Shown here one piece after another: positions 16,759 through 26,086 of a stretch of 64,000 nucleotides of DNA. The notes beneath the pieces are model-generated. The model did no database searches and was not told the origin of the DNA. It saw nothing but the letters and a program-made list of their open reading frames with translations. How positions within the stretch are numbered: the stretch's first letter is position 1; every line of letters starts with the position of its first letter. Origin of the DNA: Caminicella sporogenes DSM 14501 (lineage in GTDB: Bacteria; Bacillota; Clostridia; Peptostreptococcales; Caminicellaceae); NCBI RefSeq assembly GCF_900142285.1, contig NZ_FRAJ01000015.1:1-64000 (forward strand). Reading direction: 5' to 3'. A program made the translations under genes and the position numbers.

Positions 16759-17244
16759 ATGCATACTATTGAATGTTTAACTGCCTACTTTATAGAAGGC
16801 TTTTTTATGGCAGGAGCAGGACTAAGCCTTTTAGGAATAAAACTTAAAATAAAAAAATTAATGCATATTGCTTTTATATATTCTTTTTTTGTATTTATAG
16901 TTCGTAAAATATACATTACTTTTAAAATACATCTAGGTACACATGCATTTATATTGATGTTCATTCTTGGAATATTAATTAAATTAATAGGTAAACAAAA
17001 TTTTTTAACTGGAATTATAGCTTCTTTAACTTCATTCCTTTTACTCCTTTGGGGAGAAGGTATTTTTCTATTTCCTATTTTAAAATGTTTTAAAATTGAC
17101 CCTATTACATTGATGTCTTTAAAATTTGGAGGAACTATTATTGCTATATTAATATCCGACATACTATTAATTGTTGGATTTTTAATAGGATATATATTTA
17201 ACATAACTCTAGTTGATTTTAAATCTTTAAAAAACACAGAATAA
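16759..17244 (+). CDS. Membrane protein of the agr-like locus, possible split sensor domain
   Basis: 161 residues with about five hydrophobic helices and short charged loops; no catalytic motif is recognised. It lies between agrD and the kinase gene, 33 bases after agrD and 16 bases before the kinase, on the same strand. Its topology resembles the multi-helix N-terminal sensor half of AgrC. Because the following kinase has only two predicted membrane helices, this protein may be the detached sensor module. That is inference from position and topology; an exporter or modulator is an alternative. Confidence 0.75.
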   Translation: MHTIECLTAYFIEGFFMAGAGLSLLGIKLKIKKLMHIAFIYSFFVFIVRKIYITFKIHLGTHAFILMFILGILIKLIGKQNFLTGIIASLTSFLLLLWGEGIFLFPILKCFKIDPITLMSLKFGGTIIAILISDILLIVGFLIGYIFNITLVDFKSLKNTE

Positions 17245-17260
17245 TAAAGAGGAGTTTAAT

Positions 17261-18136
17261 ATGAAATTAAAAACTAAAGCATATATTTTAGTATTATTAA
17301 TTCTACTGCAAAGTCTATCTATAATGTTTTTAACAAACAATTTAATTATAAATCTTATGGGAAAAATCATAATATATGAATATCCCACATTTGTAGGTAT
17401 CATATTAAACATCTTAGGATTTATAGCAATAATAAACGTATTCTATATAATAAAATTCCTTAAAAAAGAGGAAGAATCCATAAGAAAATTAAATCGCTCA
17501 AAAGAAGTCATAGAAGCCTTAAGAGGACAAAAACACGATTTCAACAACCATTTAAATGTAATTGCTGGAATGATACAATTAAACAAACCAAATAAAGCAC
17601 TCGAATACATATACAATATTTGTGGAAAGACAAATGAATTTTTCTCTATATCAAAAATTGAAAATGTCGAAGTTGCTGCAATACTTTACAGTAAATTTGC
17701 TATAGCAGAAAGTAAAGGAATAACTGTCGAATTAGATATTAATACTTCTCTTTCAGAATTAAAAATAGATAATATTGAGCTTTCAAAAATATTATTTAAT
17801 TTGCTTGACAATGCAATTTATGAATTAGAAAAATCTACAGAAGATGAAAAAATACTTACTATCGATATTGGAGAATCAGACGATAGATACTTTATAAGTA
17901 TTATAAATTCATATCCAATACTATCTCCAAAACTCTATGATAAAATTTTCGAAAAAGGTTTTTCTACTAAAAAAGGAGAAAATCATGGATATGGACTCAA
18001 TATTGTTAAAAAAATTGTAGAAAAAAATAAAGGACAAATAACTGTAGAAAGCTATGAAGGAGTAGGTACTATATTTACTGTTATATTCCCAAAAACAAGT
18101 GAAACTCAACAAACTGCCAAATCTCTATCTTCATAA
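17261..18136 (+). CDS. Sensor histidine kinase, Spo0B/AgrC-type (GHKL)
   Basis: 291 residues. Two membrane helices (about 6-27 and 43-65) are followed by a short coiled linker. A Spo0B-type H-box has QKHDFNNHLNVI (phosphoacceptor H92), and the GHKL ATPase has an N-box at LFNLLDNAIYEL and a G-box at GYGLNIVKKIVE. AgrC kinases have this same H-box style but normally five to seven membrane helices in about 430 residues. Last gene of the locus; no response regulator gene follows, so its partner must be encoded elsewhere. Confidence 0.88.
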   Translation: MKLKTKAYILVLLILLQSLSIMFLTNNLIINLMGKIIIYEYPTFVGIILNILGFIAIINVFYIIKFLKKEEESIRKLNRSKEVIEALRGQKHDFNNHLNVIAGMIQLNKPNKALEYIYNICGKTNEFFSISKIENVEVAAILYSKFAIAESKGITVELDINTSLSELKIDNIELSKILFNLLDNAIYELEKSTEDEKILTIDIGESDDRYFISIINSYPILSPKLYDKIFEKGFSTKKGENHGYGLNIVKKIVEKNKGQITVESYEGVGTIFTVIFPKTSETQQTAKSLSS

Positions 18137-18227
18137 AAAGTATCTTTAACAATTCTCAACTCTTAAATTAATACAGTAAGTTTAAAAGTCAAATCTTCAA
18201 TGTTTATTATATATAATTAAAAGAAAG

Positions 18228-18255
18228 AACTTCCTTTATATTCACAAGGAAGTTC
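18228..18255. terminator. Bidirectional terminator between kinase and DUF2325 genes
   Basis: GAACTTCCTT pairs with AAGGAAGTTC over an eight-base loop. On the minus strand it is followed by TTTCTTTT. It overlaps the DUF2325 stop codon. Confidence 0.75.
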
Positions 18256-18538
18256 AGTTTACAATAATTTGTTGCAAAACTTTTTCTAATGTTTTCAAAC
18301 TACTATTGTGTAATCTCAAGTTTGGTATATTCTTCTTTTTAGATATTCTCAATGTAACATCAACTAGCTTATGTGATATTACATCAGTAAAAACTACTAT
18401 GTAATCTGGATTACCTATACGTTTGTGAAAATCTCTCTGCATTTTAGTAAATACTTTTACTTTGCATCCGTATTTCTTGCCTGTATTTTTATATATTCTT
18501 TCCATTCTCTCATGTCCACCTACTATTACTACACTCAT
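18254..18538 (-). CDS. DUF2325 domain protein, preceded by a Fur box
   Basis: A 94-residue cytosolic protein. The opening MSVVIVGGHERMERIYK and VVFTDVISHKLVD are typical of DUF2325, a small Rossmann-like family of unknown biochemistry. GGAGGTTC is next to the ATG. A near-consensus Fur operator lies about 23-43 bases upstream, so iron control is likely and may hint at a role in iron homeostasis. Confidence 0.85.
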   Translation of the reverse strand: MSVVIVGGHERMERIYKNTGKKYGCKVKVFTKMQRDFHKRIGNPDYIVVFTDVISHKLVDVTLRISKKKNIPNLRLHNSSLKTLEKVLQQIIVN

Positions 18539-18560
18539 AAGAACCTCCTTTATTGCTTAT

Positions 18561-18581
18561 TGATAATGATTTTCATTATTA
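18561..18581. promoter_or_regulatory. Fur box upstream of the DUF2325 gene
   Basis: GATAATGATTTTCATTATT matches 16 of 19 positions of the consensus GATAATGATAATCATTATC, counted by hand. It lies between the start codon and the AT-rich promoter region. Confidence 0.75.
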
Positions 18582-18633
18582 ATTGTAGTATATCATATAT
18601 TTATTACTTGTCAAGCTATTTCTGACAAAAAAA

Positions 18634-18660
18634 TAACCTTCACAATGATTGTGAAGGTTA
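18634..18660 (-). terminator. Terminator after proC
   Basis: A perfect stem TAACCTTCACAAT/ATTGTGAAGGTTA with a single central base, followed by T7 on the minus strand. Confidence 0.88.
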
Positions 18661-18683
18661 TACTTTTTTATAAAAATTTCAAA

Positions 18684-19493
18684 TTATTTTTTGAGCATAG
18701 AAACTGCTTTATCATTACAAGCTTTTACAGCTTCAATAACTGCTCCTCTAAAATTATTCCTTTCTAATGAACTAACAGCCTCTATAGTAGTTCCACCCGG
18801 TGTGCATACCATATCCTTTAATTCTCCCGGATGTTTCCCTGTTTCAAGAACCATCTGTGCTGCACCTAAAACAGCCTGTGCCGCCATTTTATAAGCTTTA
18901 TCTCTTGGTATTCCACTAACCACCCCACCGTCTGCAAGAGCTTCAATAAACATAAAAACATATGCAGGAGAAGAACCACTTATAGCTGGTATAAAATCCA
19001 TAAGTTTTTCATCTATAATTTCTACCTTTCCAAAGCTTTCAAATATTTTTACTACATTTTCAAGTTCTTTATCTGTAACATTTTTATTAGCACATAATGC
19101 ACTCATACCTTGTCTTACAAGTGCTGGCGTATTTGGCATTGTTCTTATTACTTTAACAGTTTGTCCAAGTTTTGTCTCAATGTAATTTATATCTATTCCC
19201 GCAGCTATCGTTACTACTACAGTATCACTTTTTACATTATTTTTTATTTCCTCAAGAATTACATCATGAATATAAGGTTTTACAGCTAAAATCAATATGT
19301 CACTAAAATTAGCCACTTCTGTATTGTCTTTAGTAATTTTAATACCATATTTCTTAGATATTAACTCCAACTTAGCATAATCTCTATCACTAACAATTAC
19401 ATTTTCCGGTGATATTAATTTTGATTGAATAATTCCTCCAATAATGGCACTTGCCATATTTCCGCATCCAATTATTCCAACTTTCTTATTCAT
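18684..19493 (-). CDS. proC: Pyrroline-5-carboxylate reductase
   Basis: Reduces pyrroline-5-carboxylate to L-proline with NAD(P)H. The 269-residue protein has the N-terminal dinucleotide motif VGIIGCGNMASAIIGG. The C-terminal signature runs through DMVCTPGGTTIEA, after SGSSPAYVF. The ATG at 19493 has GGAGG seven to eight bases upstream; an in-frame TTG two codons earlier fits less well. It is separated from the prd operon by the chemoreceptor and permease genes, but its product feeds the D-proline reductase pathway via PrdF. Confidence 0.95.
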   Translation of the reverse strand: MNKKVGIIGCGNMASAIIGGIIQSKLISPENVIVSDRDYAKLELISKKYGIKITKDNTEVANFSDILILAVKPYIHDVILEEIKNNVKSDTVVVTIAAGIDINYIETKLGQTVKVIRTMPNTPALVRQGMSALCANKNVTDKELENVVKIFESFGKVEIIDEKLMDFIPAISGSSPAYVFMFIEALADGGVVSGIPRDKAYKMAAQAVLGAAQMVLETGKHPGELKDMVCTPGGTTIEAVSSLERNNFRGAVIEAVKACNDKAVSMLKK

Positions 19494-19556
19494 TTTCAAT
19501 CCTCCCTCCTAATTCCTAATATAATATATTTATATAATTTTATACGAAAATATTCT

Positions 19557-21581
19557 TTAAACTTTAAATTTAGACACTAAATCCATAAGTTTATCTGCCA
19601 TGTTTTTCAATGTCTCTGCAGTTGATGCCACTTCTTCTGATGATGCTGTAAGCTCCTCAGATGATGCTGCTACTTCTTCTGAAGCTGCAGAATTTTCCTC
19701 TGTTACTGCACTAACATCCATTACTCTTGATAATACTTCATCCTTTGATTTTGCCATTTCATCCATTCTTTCATATGTTCTTTCCATTAAAGGACCTATA
19801 TTTTCCATAGATTGAAGCATATCTCCAAAAGATTTAACTGTATTCTCTACTGAAGTTGCCTGTACCTTGATAAAATCTTCAACATTTTTTGAAGTATGTA
19901 TTACCTCATTAGTATCCGAATTTATTGAAACTACAAGTTTATTTATTTCATCAGTAGATTTGCTTGTCTGTTCTGCTAGCTTTCTTATTTCCTCTGCCAC
20001 TACTGAAAAACCTCTTCCTGCTTCTCCTGCCCTTGCTGCTTCTATAGCTGCATTAAGTGCCAAAAGATTAGTTTGCTCTGATATTCCTGATATTACTTCT
20101 GATATGCTGCTTATCTCTTTTACGGAATTTGTAAGATTATTAACCTTCTGCACTACCACTTCAAATGCATTTTTAATATTATTTATAGACTCTATGAGCT
20201 TGTCCATCTCTTCTTTACCTATATTTACTTTATCTACTGTACTATTTGTTTCATTTTTTACATTTTGAAGTTCTTCATACACTTTTTCTATACTTTGTGT
20301 CAGATGAGATATATCATCTACTATATTATTTAAATTGACTGCTTGAGATGTTGCTCCTTCTGCTACCTGCTGTATTGTATTTGAAAGCTCCTCAGATGAT
20401 GTTGCCATCTCCTCTGATGTTGCTGCAAGTGAATTTGAATTTTGACTTAATTCTTCAGAATTTTCTTTGATTTTTTTTACAATCTCTCTAATTGAAATCT
20501 GCATATCATTTAAAGCTCTACTTATATCTCCTAATTCATCTTTTTTCTTTAACAATTCAGAAGATACATTTCTTGTAAAATCTCCTTTAGCTATTGCCTG
20601 TAAATGTTCTTTCAATTTATTTAATGCCTTTACTGTGCTATTTGATATATTATATAATAAAATTCCTATTATAATAAAAGCTAAAATTCCTACTGCAATA
20701 GCTGTAATAATATTTTTATATATAGCAGACTGAACCCTTTTCATTGAAAATCCTACATCTATTGCTCCAATGCGTTTTCCATTGACTTCTATAGGCATTA
20801 AAACATCATATACATCAACTTGTTTTGGCTTATAAAAATACTCTGATGCATAAGGCTTCCCCTCAATTACTGCCGTCTTACTTCCTAAATCTGTATATTC
20901 TCTTCCTATTCTATCTTTATTGCTGTGAGCAACTGCTTTTAAATTTTTATCTATAAAAAGTGCATAAACTATATCTTCATCTTTAGTCAGTTTTTCAACA
21001 AGTGTTTGATAATCAAATTTTTCTGTTAATTCATGAACTTTATTAGCAAGCATACCAACTTGTACAAAACCACCATTTGGATTTCTTATGTATCCATACT
21101 TATAATAGTCATTTGACACAGTACTCTTTCTTATTTTTTCCATTAATGTTTCTTCTTTTCCCTTTATAAATTTTTGTGCCAAATGATTTTCCGGTGCTAC
21201 CCATCCTATATTTTCTTTTAAATTTGAATAAATAATTTCTCCTTTATCATTATATACATTTATTTCGTCAACTTCTAAATCTTTTGCTAATTTTATTAAT
21301 AAATCATTGCTCATATTACTACTATTAGCTATTACTCTCCTACCAGTAATCTTTATATGATTTTCTATATTTTGATTTATTGCTTCTAAAGATGCTTTAT
21401 TATTTTTTATTTGATTTACAATTTGTTCTAAAACTAAAAAGCTATCTCCTTTCATCTGTTCTAACAAGCTCTTGTGCATAAAATAAGTCGATGTAGCTCC
21501 AAATACAGTAATAGCAATTAGCACAAGTATTAATGGTAGTATAACTACTTTAAATTTAATAGAAGTTTTTTTAGTTCTCAT
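19557..21581 (-). CDS. Methyl-accepting chemotaxis protein with periplasmic-type dCache-like sensor
   Basis: About 674 residues. The first membrane helix (about 13-35) precedes an extracellular sensor of some 260 residues with Cache-like features ([36 protein letters not shown]). A second membrane helix (about 290-310), HAMP linker ([15 protein letters not shown]) and signalling domain with hairpin tip [24 protein letters not shown]-type core ([13 protein letters not shown]) follow. The C-terminal methylation region is [16 protein letters not shown]. The start at 21581 is uncertain: the nearest GGGAGG lies 14 bases upstream. The ligand is unknown; the position between proC and the prd operon makes an amino acid worth testing. 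Confidence 0.9.
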   Translation of the reverse strand: MRTKKTSIKFKVVILPLILVLIAITVFGATSTYFMHKSLLEQMKGDSFLVLEQIVNQIKNNKASLEAINQNIENHIKITGRRVIANSSNMSNDLLIKLAKDLEVDEINVYNDKGEIIYSNLKENIGWVAPENHLAQKFIKGKEETLMEKIRKSTVSNDYYKYGYIRNPNGGFVQVGMLANKVHELTEKFDYQTLVEKLTKDEDIVYALFIDKNLKAVAHSNKDRIGREYTDLGSKTAVIEGKPYASEYFYKPKQVDVYDVLMPIEVNGKRIGAIDVGFSMKRVQSAIYKNIITAIAVGILAFIIIGILLYNISNSTVKALNKLKEHLQAIAKGDFTRNVSSELLKKKDELGDISRALNDMQISIREIVKKIKENSEELSQNSNSLAATSEEMATSSEELSNTIQQVAEGATSQAVNLNNIVDDISHLTQSIEKVYEELQNVKNETNSTVDKVNIGKEEMDKLIESINNIKNAFEVVVQKVNNLTNSVKEISSISEVISGISEQTNLLALNAAIEAARAGEAGRGFSVVAEEIRKLAEQTSKSTDEINKLVVSINSDTNEVIHTSKNVEDFIKVQATSVENTVKSFGDMLQSMENIGPLMERTYERMDEMAKSKDEVLSRVMDVSAVTEENSAASEEVAASSEELTASSEEVASTAETLKNMADKLMDLVSKFKV

Positions 21582-21732
21582 TTTTTGTAAAATTACCTCC
21601 CTCATTTTATAATCTTTATATATTATAATAATACCAAAATTTGAGTAAATATAATTAAAATTTGTCAAATTTTTTGCAATTAATGTATTAAAAATATTAA
21701 TTTCTGGTTAATTTTACTAAAAAATAAAAATA

Positions 21733-21776
21733 AAAATTACTTCTACATAATTTAAATTATGTAGAAGTAATTTTTA
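21733..21776 (-). terminator. Long palindromic terminator after the TSUP permease gene
   Basis: A 44-base perfect palindrome centred at 21754/21755, with A/T runs at both ends. It can act in either direction; the permease gene ends 36 bases upstream on the minus strand. Confidence 0.8.
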
Positions 21777-21811
21777 CTCTTTATTGAATTTTATTAATTG
21801 ATAACAAATTA

Positions 21812-22699
21812 TTAATTTTTATCAGATATTTCTAAATCTTTTGTACTCACAGCTGACTTGATTAGTGTAATTGATGTGTATAGTATTACACCTATTACTA
21901 GCCATCTTAATACATTTAAAGGTAATGACTTAACTATATATGCAGCAATTATAACCCCTACTATACCACCTAATGTAATACCCATAGAAGCTCTTCTATC
22001 ATAAGCACCTTCTTTAACAAATTTAACAGATGCCACCGGCATTAAAAATGCACATGAACCCATCATTATAGGAAACGCTACCTTTGGTGACATACCAAGC
22101 ATATAAACTAAAGCCATACAAGGTGCATAAAGACCAATACCAGCAGTCATTAAAGCCCCAAGTATAAAGTTAGCAATTATACCGATTATTAATTTTCCGC
22201 CTGTTAGTCCTATAGCTTCTCCTCCACCAGGCATCCATTTCATTTGACCGGCAAGCATTAAAAATGCAGTTATAAATAAAGCAATACCCATTGTAATTTG
22301 AACTTTCTTTTCTGGAAGTTTTGAAACTATTCCTGCTCCTATCCATGCACCTATTGTCGCTGCAGCAATCATTGAAATTAAAGTAACCATTTCAACTTGA
22401 ATAACTTTTATAAATATGAATGCTTCTACTATAACAGGTAAAGTACAAGAAACGTTTAAAGTACCCGGAATAACTCTGTCATGAACTTGCTTAAAAGCTC
22501 TTAATAATGCTGTTGTAGGAGCGAATGAACCTATTCCTAAAGTATCAAAGAAGTTAGTAACAAAACCTATAGAAGTAACTTTTACCCAAGAATTATCCTC
22601 TAAATTGTCCTTATGCTTCATAAAATCTTTTACAAAAACTGCAGTAAACCACGCACCAAAAGCAGCTAATGCCGACAAAACAGTAGTTATAACATTCAT
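21812..22699 (-). CDS. TSUP (TauE/SafE-type) membrane transporter
   Basis: 295 residues with about eight hydrophobic helices and the TSUP half-repeat motif seen at IGFVTNFFDTLGIGSFAPTT and again as FILGALMTAGIGLYAPCMAL. The family exports or imports small organic anions and sulfur compounds; the substrate cannot be deduced. It sits downstream of prdF on the same strand, with 342 bases between, and may be transcribed separately. The position suggests a link to proline or 5-aminovalerate, which is inference. Confidence 0.85.
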   Translation of the reverse strand: MNVITTVLSALAAFGAWFTAVFVKDFMKHKDNLEDNSWVKVTSIGFVTNFFDTLGIGSFAPTTALLRAFKQVHDRVIPGTLNVSCTLPVIVEAFIFIKVIQVEMVTLISMIAAATIGAWIGAGIVSKLPEKKVQITMGIALFITAFLMLAGQMKWMPGGGEAIGLTGGKLIIGIIANFILGALMTAGIGLYAPCMALVYMLGMSPKVAFPIMMGSCAFLMPVASVKFVKEGAYDRRASMGITLGGIVGVIIAAYIVKSLPLNVLRWLVIGVILYTSITLIKSAVSTKDLEISDKN

Positions 22700-23041
22700 A
22701 AATTTCCCTCCTAAATTTAATATTTTTGATTTTCAATTGATTAACAAATGTTAAATTTTAACACTATAAATAAAAAGTATAACAGCCCTATAAATTTACT
22801 TATATTAAAATATACTAACATAAATATTAAGTTTTTGCAAAAATTTAATGCAAAATTTCACTTTTTATAATTTTTTGATAATTTTTATTAATTGATACTA
22901 ATCTTCACCAATAAAAACTGTCAGGCAACAGCTTACAGCTTATTCCATTTTTAATCCCTTACTGTAACCTGTCACCTGTTCTCTGTTATTTTTAATCCTT
23001 TTCCATTTTCAAGATATTTTTTTAACAAAAAAGCTTATAAT
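22700..23041 (-). repeat. Gene-free gap between prdF and the TSUP gene, with repeat-like words
   Basis: No ORF or RNA leader is recognised. Read along the minus strand, about 23005-22915 contains GGATTAAAAATAACAGAGAACA, given here in part as GGATTAAAAATAACAGAG, then GGTGACAGGTTACAGTAAGG and a second GGATTAAAAATGGAATAAGC. The words resemble the dispersed intercistronic repeats elsewhere in the window and have the same direction relative to transcription. The rest is AT-rich and should hold the TSUP promoter, which I cannot assign. Confidence 0.45.
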
Positions 23042-24049
23042 TTATTTTAATACGAAACCATATTTAAGTGGGTCATCAGGGTCTATTAAGAAATGATTAA
23101 ATCCAGTTATATATGCAGAACCAGTAATTTCTGGTATAATAGCTTTGTAGCCTTTAACTTCAGTTGTTCCTACCACTCTACCTTTAAATAAAGTTCCCAA
23201 TATACTTTCATATACAAATAATTCATTTTCTTTTATTTTGCCTTTAGAATATAATGTAGCTAATTTAGCACTAGTTCCTGTTCCACACGGTGACCTATCT
23301 ACTTGTCCCTGTCCAAATATAACTACATTTTTTAAGTTAGCATCGGGATGAGTAGGTTCGTCATAAATTTCTACTAAATCTACTGTTTTTATATGCTCAA
23401 GCTCTGGATGTTGGATTTCAATAGACTTGTTAATAATATCTCTTATATTCAATCCTACTTCAATCAATTTTTGAGTATTTTGAGGGGCTACTTTTAGACC
23501 AAGCTGTTTAGCATCTACTATAGCAAAAAAGCTACCTCCAAAAGAAATGTCAAGTACAACTTTTCCTATTCCCGGAACATCAATTTCTACATCTTTTTTA
23601 TAATGAAAAGCTGGAACATTTACTATAGATACCTCTTTTACTTTTCCATTTTCAACTTTTGCTTTAGCTTTTACTATACCTGCTGGAGTATCCATAACAA
23701 CATTCGTATAAGGTTCTACTGCCTTAATAATTCCAGTTTCAATAGCTACGGTAACAGCTCCTATAGAACCATGACCACACATATTTAAATATCCGCCGCC
23801 GTCCATAAAAATTATTCCAAAATCTGCTTCTTCATGTACAGAAGAAGTTATAACTGAACCAAACATGTCATTATGCCCTCTTGGTTCAAGCATAATTGAT
23901 TTTCTTATATGATCCATCTCATTTTCTAAGTATGCTTTTTTTTCTGCCATAGTTTTCCCTGGTATATTCGGGATACCTCCAATAACTATTCTAGTTGGTT
24001 CTCCCATAGTATGAGAATCTACAGCATGAATACTTCTTATCGCTCTCAA
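23042..24049 (-). CDS. prdF: Proline racemase
   Basis: Interconverts L- and D-proline without cofactor, supplying D-proline to the reductase. The 335-residue enzyme has both catalytic thiols: C91 in NMCGHGSIGA and C255 in DRSPCGTGTSAKL. The start is a TTG at 24049 with GGGGGATAAATA upstream. It is the last gene of the prd operon and begins three bases after the prdE stop. Confidence 0.95.
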   Translation of the reverse strand: MRAIRSIHAVDSHTMGEPTRIVIGGIPNIPGKTMAEKKAYLENEMDHIRKSIMLEPRGHNDMFGSVITSSVHEEADFGIIFMDGGGYLNMCGHGSIGAVTVAIETGIIKAVEPYTNVVMDTPAGIVKAKAKVENGKVKEVSIVNVPAFHYKKDVEIDVPGIGKVVLDISFGGSFFAIVDAKQLGLKVAPQNTQKLIEVGLNIRDIINKSIEIQHPELEHIKTVDLVEIYDEPTHPDANLKNVVIFGQGQVDRSPCGTGTSAKLATLYSKGKIKENELFVYESILGTLFKGRVVGTTEVKGYKAIIPEITGSAYITGFNHFLIDPDDPLKYGFVLK

Positions 24050-24052
24050 TAT

Positions 24053-24523
24053 TTATCCCCCCATCTTTTTTATTTTTAATTTTAATAATGCAAGAGCTTT
24101 TCTAGCATCTAAATGATTTACGTTGTTTTCTCCAACTACTTCTGTTTCTATGCCCTCTTTCGATTTGTTAAAATCTACTATGGTATCCATATATTTATTT
24201 GTAACTACAAATTTTGCCTGATTTCCTACAAAACTCATTCCTACAACAGGAATTCCTCTTTTTCCTATTTCTTCAATTGTATTAGCAAAATCAACATGAG
24301 AGTTTCCCCAACCATCAACAGAAATAATCACTCCATCGGCTCTCATTGCTTCAACCCATGCAGCAACTCTCTGTCCCACAAAGTATTTATCTTTATTATC
24401 TTGAGGAGTACCTACAATTATTACTCCCAACAAATCAGTATCATCATCATTTGATACAACATCTAAAAGGGGGTCTCTAAAATGATGTAATGAAGTTTCT
24501 TTAGTTGAGGGACCTATTCCCAT
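24053..24523 (-). CDS. prdE: PrdE, PrdA-like protein of the proline reductase cluster
   Basis: 156 residues that align with the C-terminal part of PrdA after its self-cleavage site: GIGPSTKETSLHHFRDPL here versus CIGPASKETSRHYWREPL in PrdA, followed by VIIVGTPQ, DGWGNSHVDF, GKRGIPVVGM and DFNKSKEGIE. The aligned cysteine of PrdA is a glycine/methionine start region here, so it cannot form a pyruvoyl group. The ATG at 24523 is preferred (AGAGG eight bases upstream); an in-frame GTG at 24532 is possible. Exact function is unknown in the family. Confidence 0.88.
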   Translation of the reverse strand: MGIGPSTKETSLHHFRDPLLDVVSNDDDTDLLGVIIVGTPQDNKDKYFVGQRVAAWVEAMRADGVIISVDGWGNSHVDFANTIEEIGKRGIPVVGMSFVGNQAKFVVTNKYMDTIVDFNKSKEGIETEVVGENNVNHLDARKALALLKLKIKKMGG

Positions 24524-24535
24524 AATCCTCACCTC

Positions 24536-25297
24536 TTAAGTCATCGCTTTTAAAGCACCATCTCTATATTCATTAGGCGATAAAATAATAGGTACATTGC
24601 CTAAGTCTATATTAGACCATCCTCCCTTAATTCCTGAAGGTTCGTCTGGAAATAATTGATTATCATGCATTGCACCTTGGCCGCCTACCTGCTTAACAAT
24701 GACAATTTTCTTCTTACCGGGTCTTATCTTATCGAAAAATTCATGAGACTCTGTAGCAGTTCTTCCATCTAACTGCTTTAATATGTTTCTGTAAATTTGA
24801 ATAAATTCATCACATGTCTTATGAATCGCTGTAGTTATACGCCTGTCAATATGAAGTCCTGACTTTAAGATTACATCAAAATGAATAATGTAATCATTTC
24901 TAGAAGGTGTTCCTGCTCTATTGAATATAAGTTTTTCCCTCAATATTCCATTAGATGAACCAAAATTGCTAAGCTGTATACCTTCTGAATCTGCTCCAGT
25001 AAGTAAAACATAAACACCTGTTAAAGTATGAGTAATTCCTTCTCCAAGCCTACCTAATACCTTTGTAGATATAGGTATAATATCCATTATATTGTTAATT
25101 TCAATATCATAATTACCGGGTTCAATTATATTTATTTTTATCTTTTCAAATATATCTTCTGAAGAAGTAAAATAATCATCAAGTTTCTTATCAATTTTTA
25201 AAACTCCATTTTTTATAGAGCTTTTTTCTCCATACTCAACTTTATCTATATGAAAAGATTTTATAACAAGCCTTCTCATGATTTTTTCTTTTTTCAT
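24536..25297 (-). CDS. prdD: PrdD, PrdA-like protein of the proline reductase cluster
   Basis: 253 residues that align with the middle of PrdA (about PrdA 183-428): MRRLVIKSFHIDKVEYG versus MRRLVKKHYKIDKVEFG, then VGGQGAMHDNQLFPDEPSG and VPIILSPNEYRDGALKAMT. The protein ends at the residue that corresponds to T428 of PrdA, immediately before the cleaved cysteine. It lacks the proline-rich N-terminal proprotein region. PrdD and PrdE together thus mirror PrdA as two genes. Role unproven; a structural partner or evolutionary relic are both possible. Confidence 0.88.
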   Translation of the reverse strand: MKKEKIMRRLVIKSFHIDKVEYGEKSSIKNGVLKIDKKLDDYFTSSEDIFEKIKINIIEPGNYDIEINNIMDIIPISTKVLGRLGEGITHTLTGVYVLLTGADSEGIQLSNFGSSNGILREKLIFNRAGTPSRNDYIIHFDVILKSGLHIDRRITTAIHKTCDEFIQIYRNILKQLDGRTATESHEFFDKIRPGKKKIVIVKQVGGQGAMHDNQLFPDEPSGIKGGWSNIDLGNVPIILSPNEYRDGALKAMT

Positions 25298-25360
25298 AAC
25301 ATCACCTTTATTTTTTTGTCTTCTCTACCCCTTAAACAAATAAGGGGTAGAGAAACAAAA

Positions 25361-26086
25361 TTATACTTTAGCAACATATTCATATGGGAGAGGTACTATT
25401 TTCCCTGGAGTTGATATTTCTATTAGTTGCTTTAAAGTATCTTTTACTATTGCTTTTTGCATTTCTGGATTATTTGGCTCACCAGCATTTGCACCCATTG
25501 GAACCAATGGAGCAACTGCTCTTGGAGAACCATTTTGTCTTACTACAGGAGGAAGTGCTGCAATAATTATAGTAGGTATTCCAGCTTCCTCAATCGCTCT
25601 CTGCACAATCACGGCAGAGCGGTGGCAAGTACCTCAGCCAGCAGTTAGAACAACTGCATCAACTTCTTCTTCTTTTAATCTTCTTGCTATTTCTGGACCA
25701 GTTTCTTCTCTAAATTTCTGCTGGTCTCCTCCACCACCCATGAAACCAAAATGTACTGGTGCAATTTCTTTGATAAATCCTTCTTCAACTAATTCTCTTA
25801 ATCTATCTATTGGAAACATACAGTTTATATCTTTATTTACATCAGCATTATCGTATCCACCATGAGATACCATTAATTCACTTGAAGGTGTATCTCCAGG
25901 TATAACTCTAAAAGTAAAATCTCCTGCTAAATTAAATCTCTTATCTGATTTTAAATGCACACCAGCAGCTGTTACTAAAGCAACTCTCATCTCACTTAAA
26001 TCTTTAGTAACTGGAGTCCATACTGGTGGAGGTGTAATAGGAACATAAATTTCTGATTGAAGTCCCTTTATTACTGTAAGACTCAT
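25361..26086 (-). CDS. prdB: D-proline reductase selenoprotein subunit PrdB (in-frame UGA = Sec)
   Basis: Catalytic selenoprotein that opens the proline ring, giving 5-aminovalerate. The reading frame runs 26086 to 25361 through a TGA at 25636-25634, encoding selenocysteine 151 in VLTAG-U-GTCHRSA, with C154 three residues later as the resolving thiol. Total length of 241 residues matches known PrdB. A stem-loop directly 3' of the UGA is a good bacterial SECIS. Reading the TGA as a stop would split a conserved enzyme into two fragments, so it is not a pseudogene. Confidence 0.97.
25595..25621 (-). promoter_or_regulatory. SECIS element of prdB
   Basis: Minus strand CGCTCTGC pairs with GCAGAGAGCG (two-base bulge) around the nine-base loop CGTGATTGT. 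The stem starts 12 bases after the UGA, the usual place for SelB-dependent recoding. Confidence 0.8.

Noticed and set aside
19600-20733. Several Ser/Phe-rich open frames opposite the chemoreceptor gene
   Set aside because: They are antisense shadows of the coiled-coil signalling domain with no ribosome-binding sites.
25634-25636. TGA in prdB taken as frameshift or pseudogene
   Set aside because: Same frame continues with conserved PrdB sequence, and a SECIS follows.
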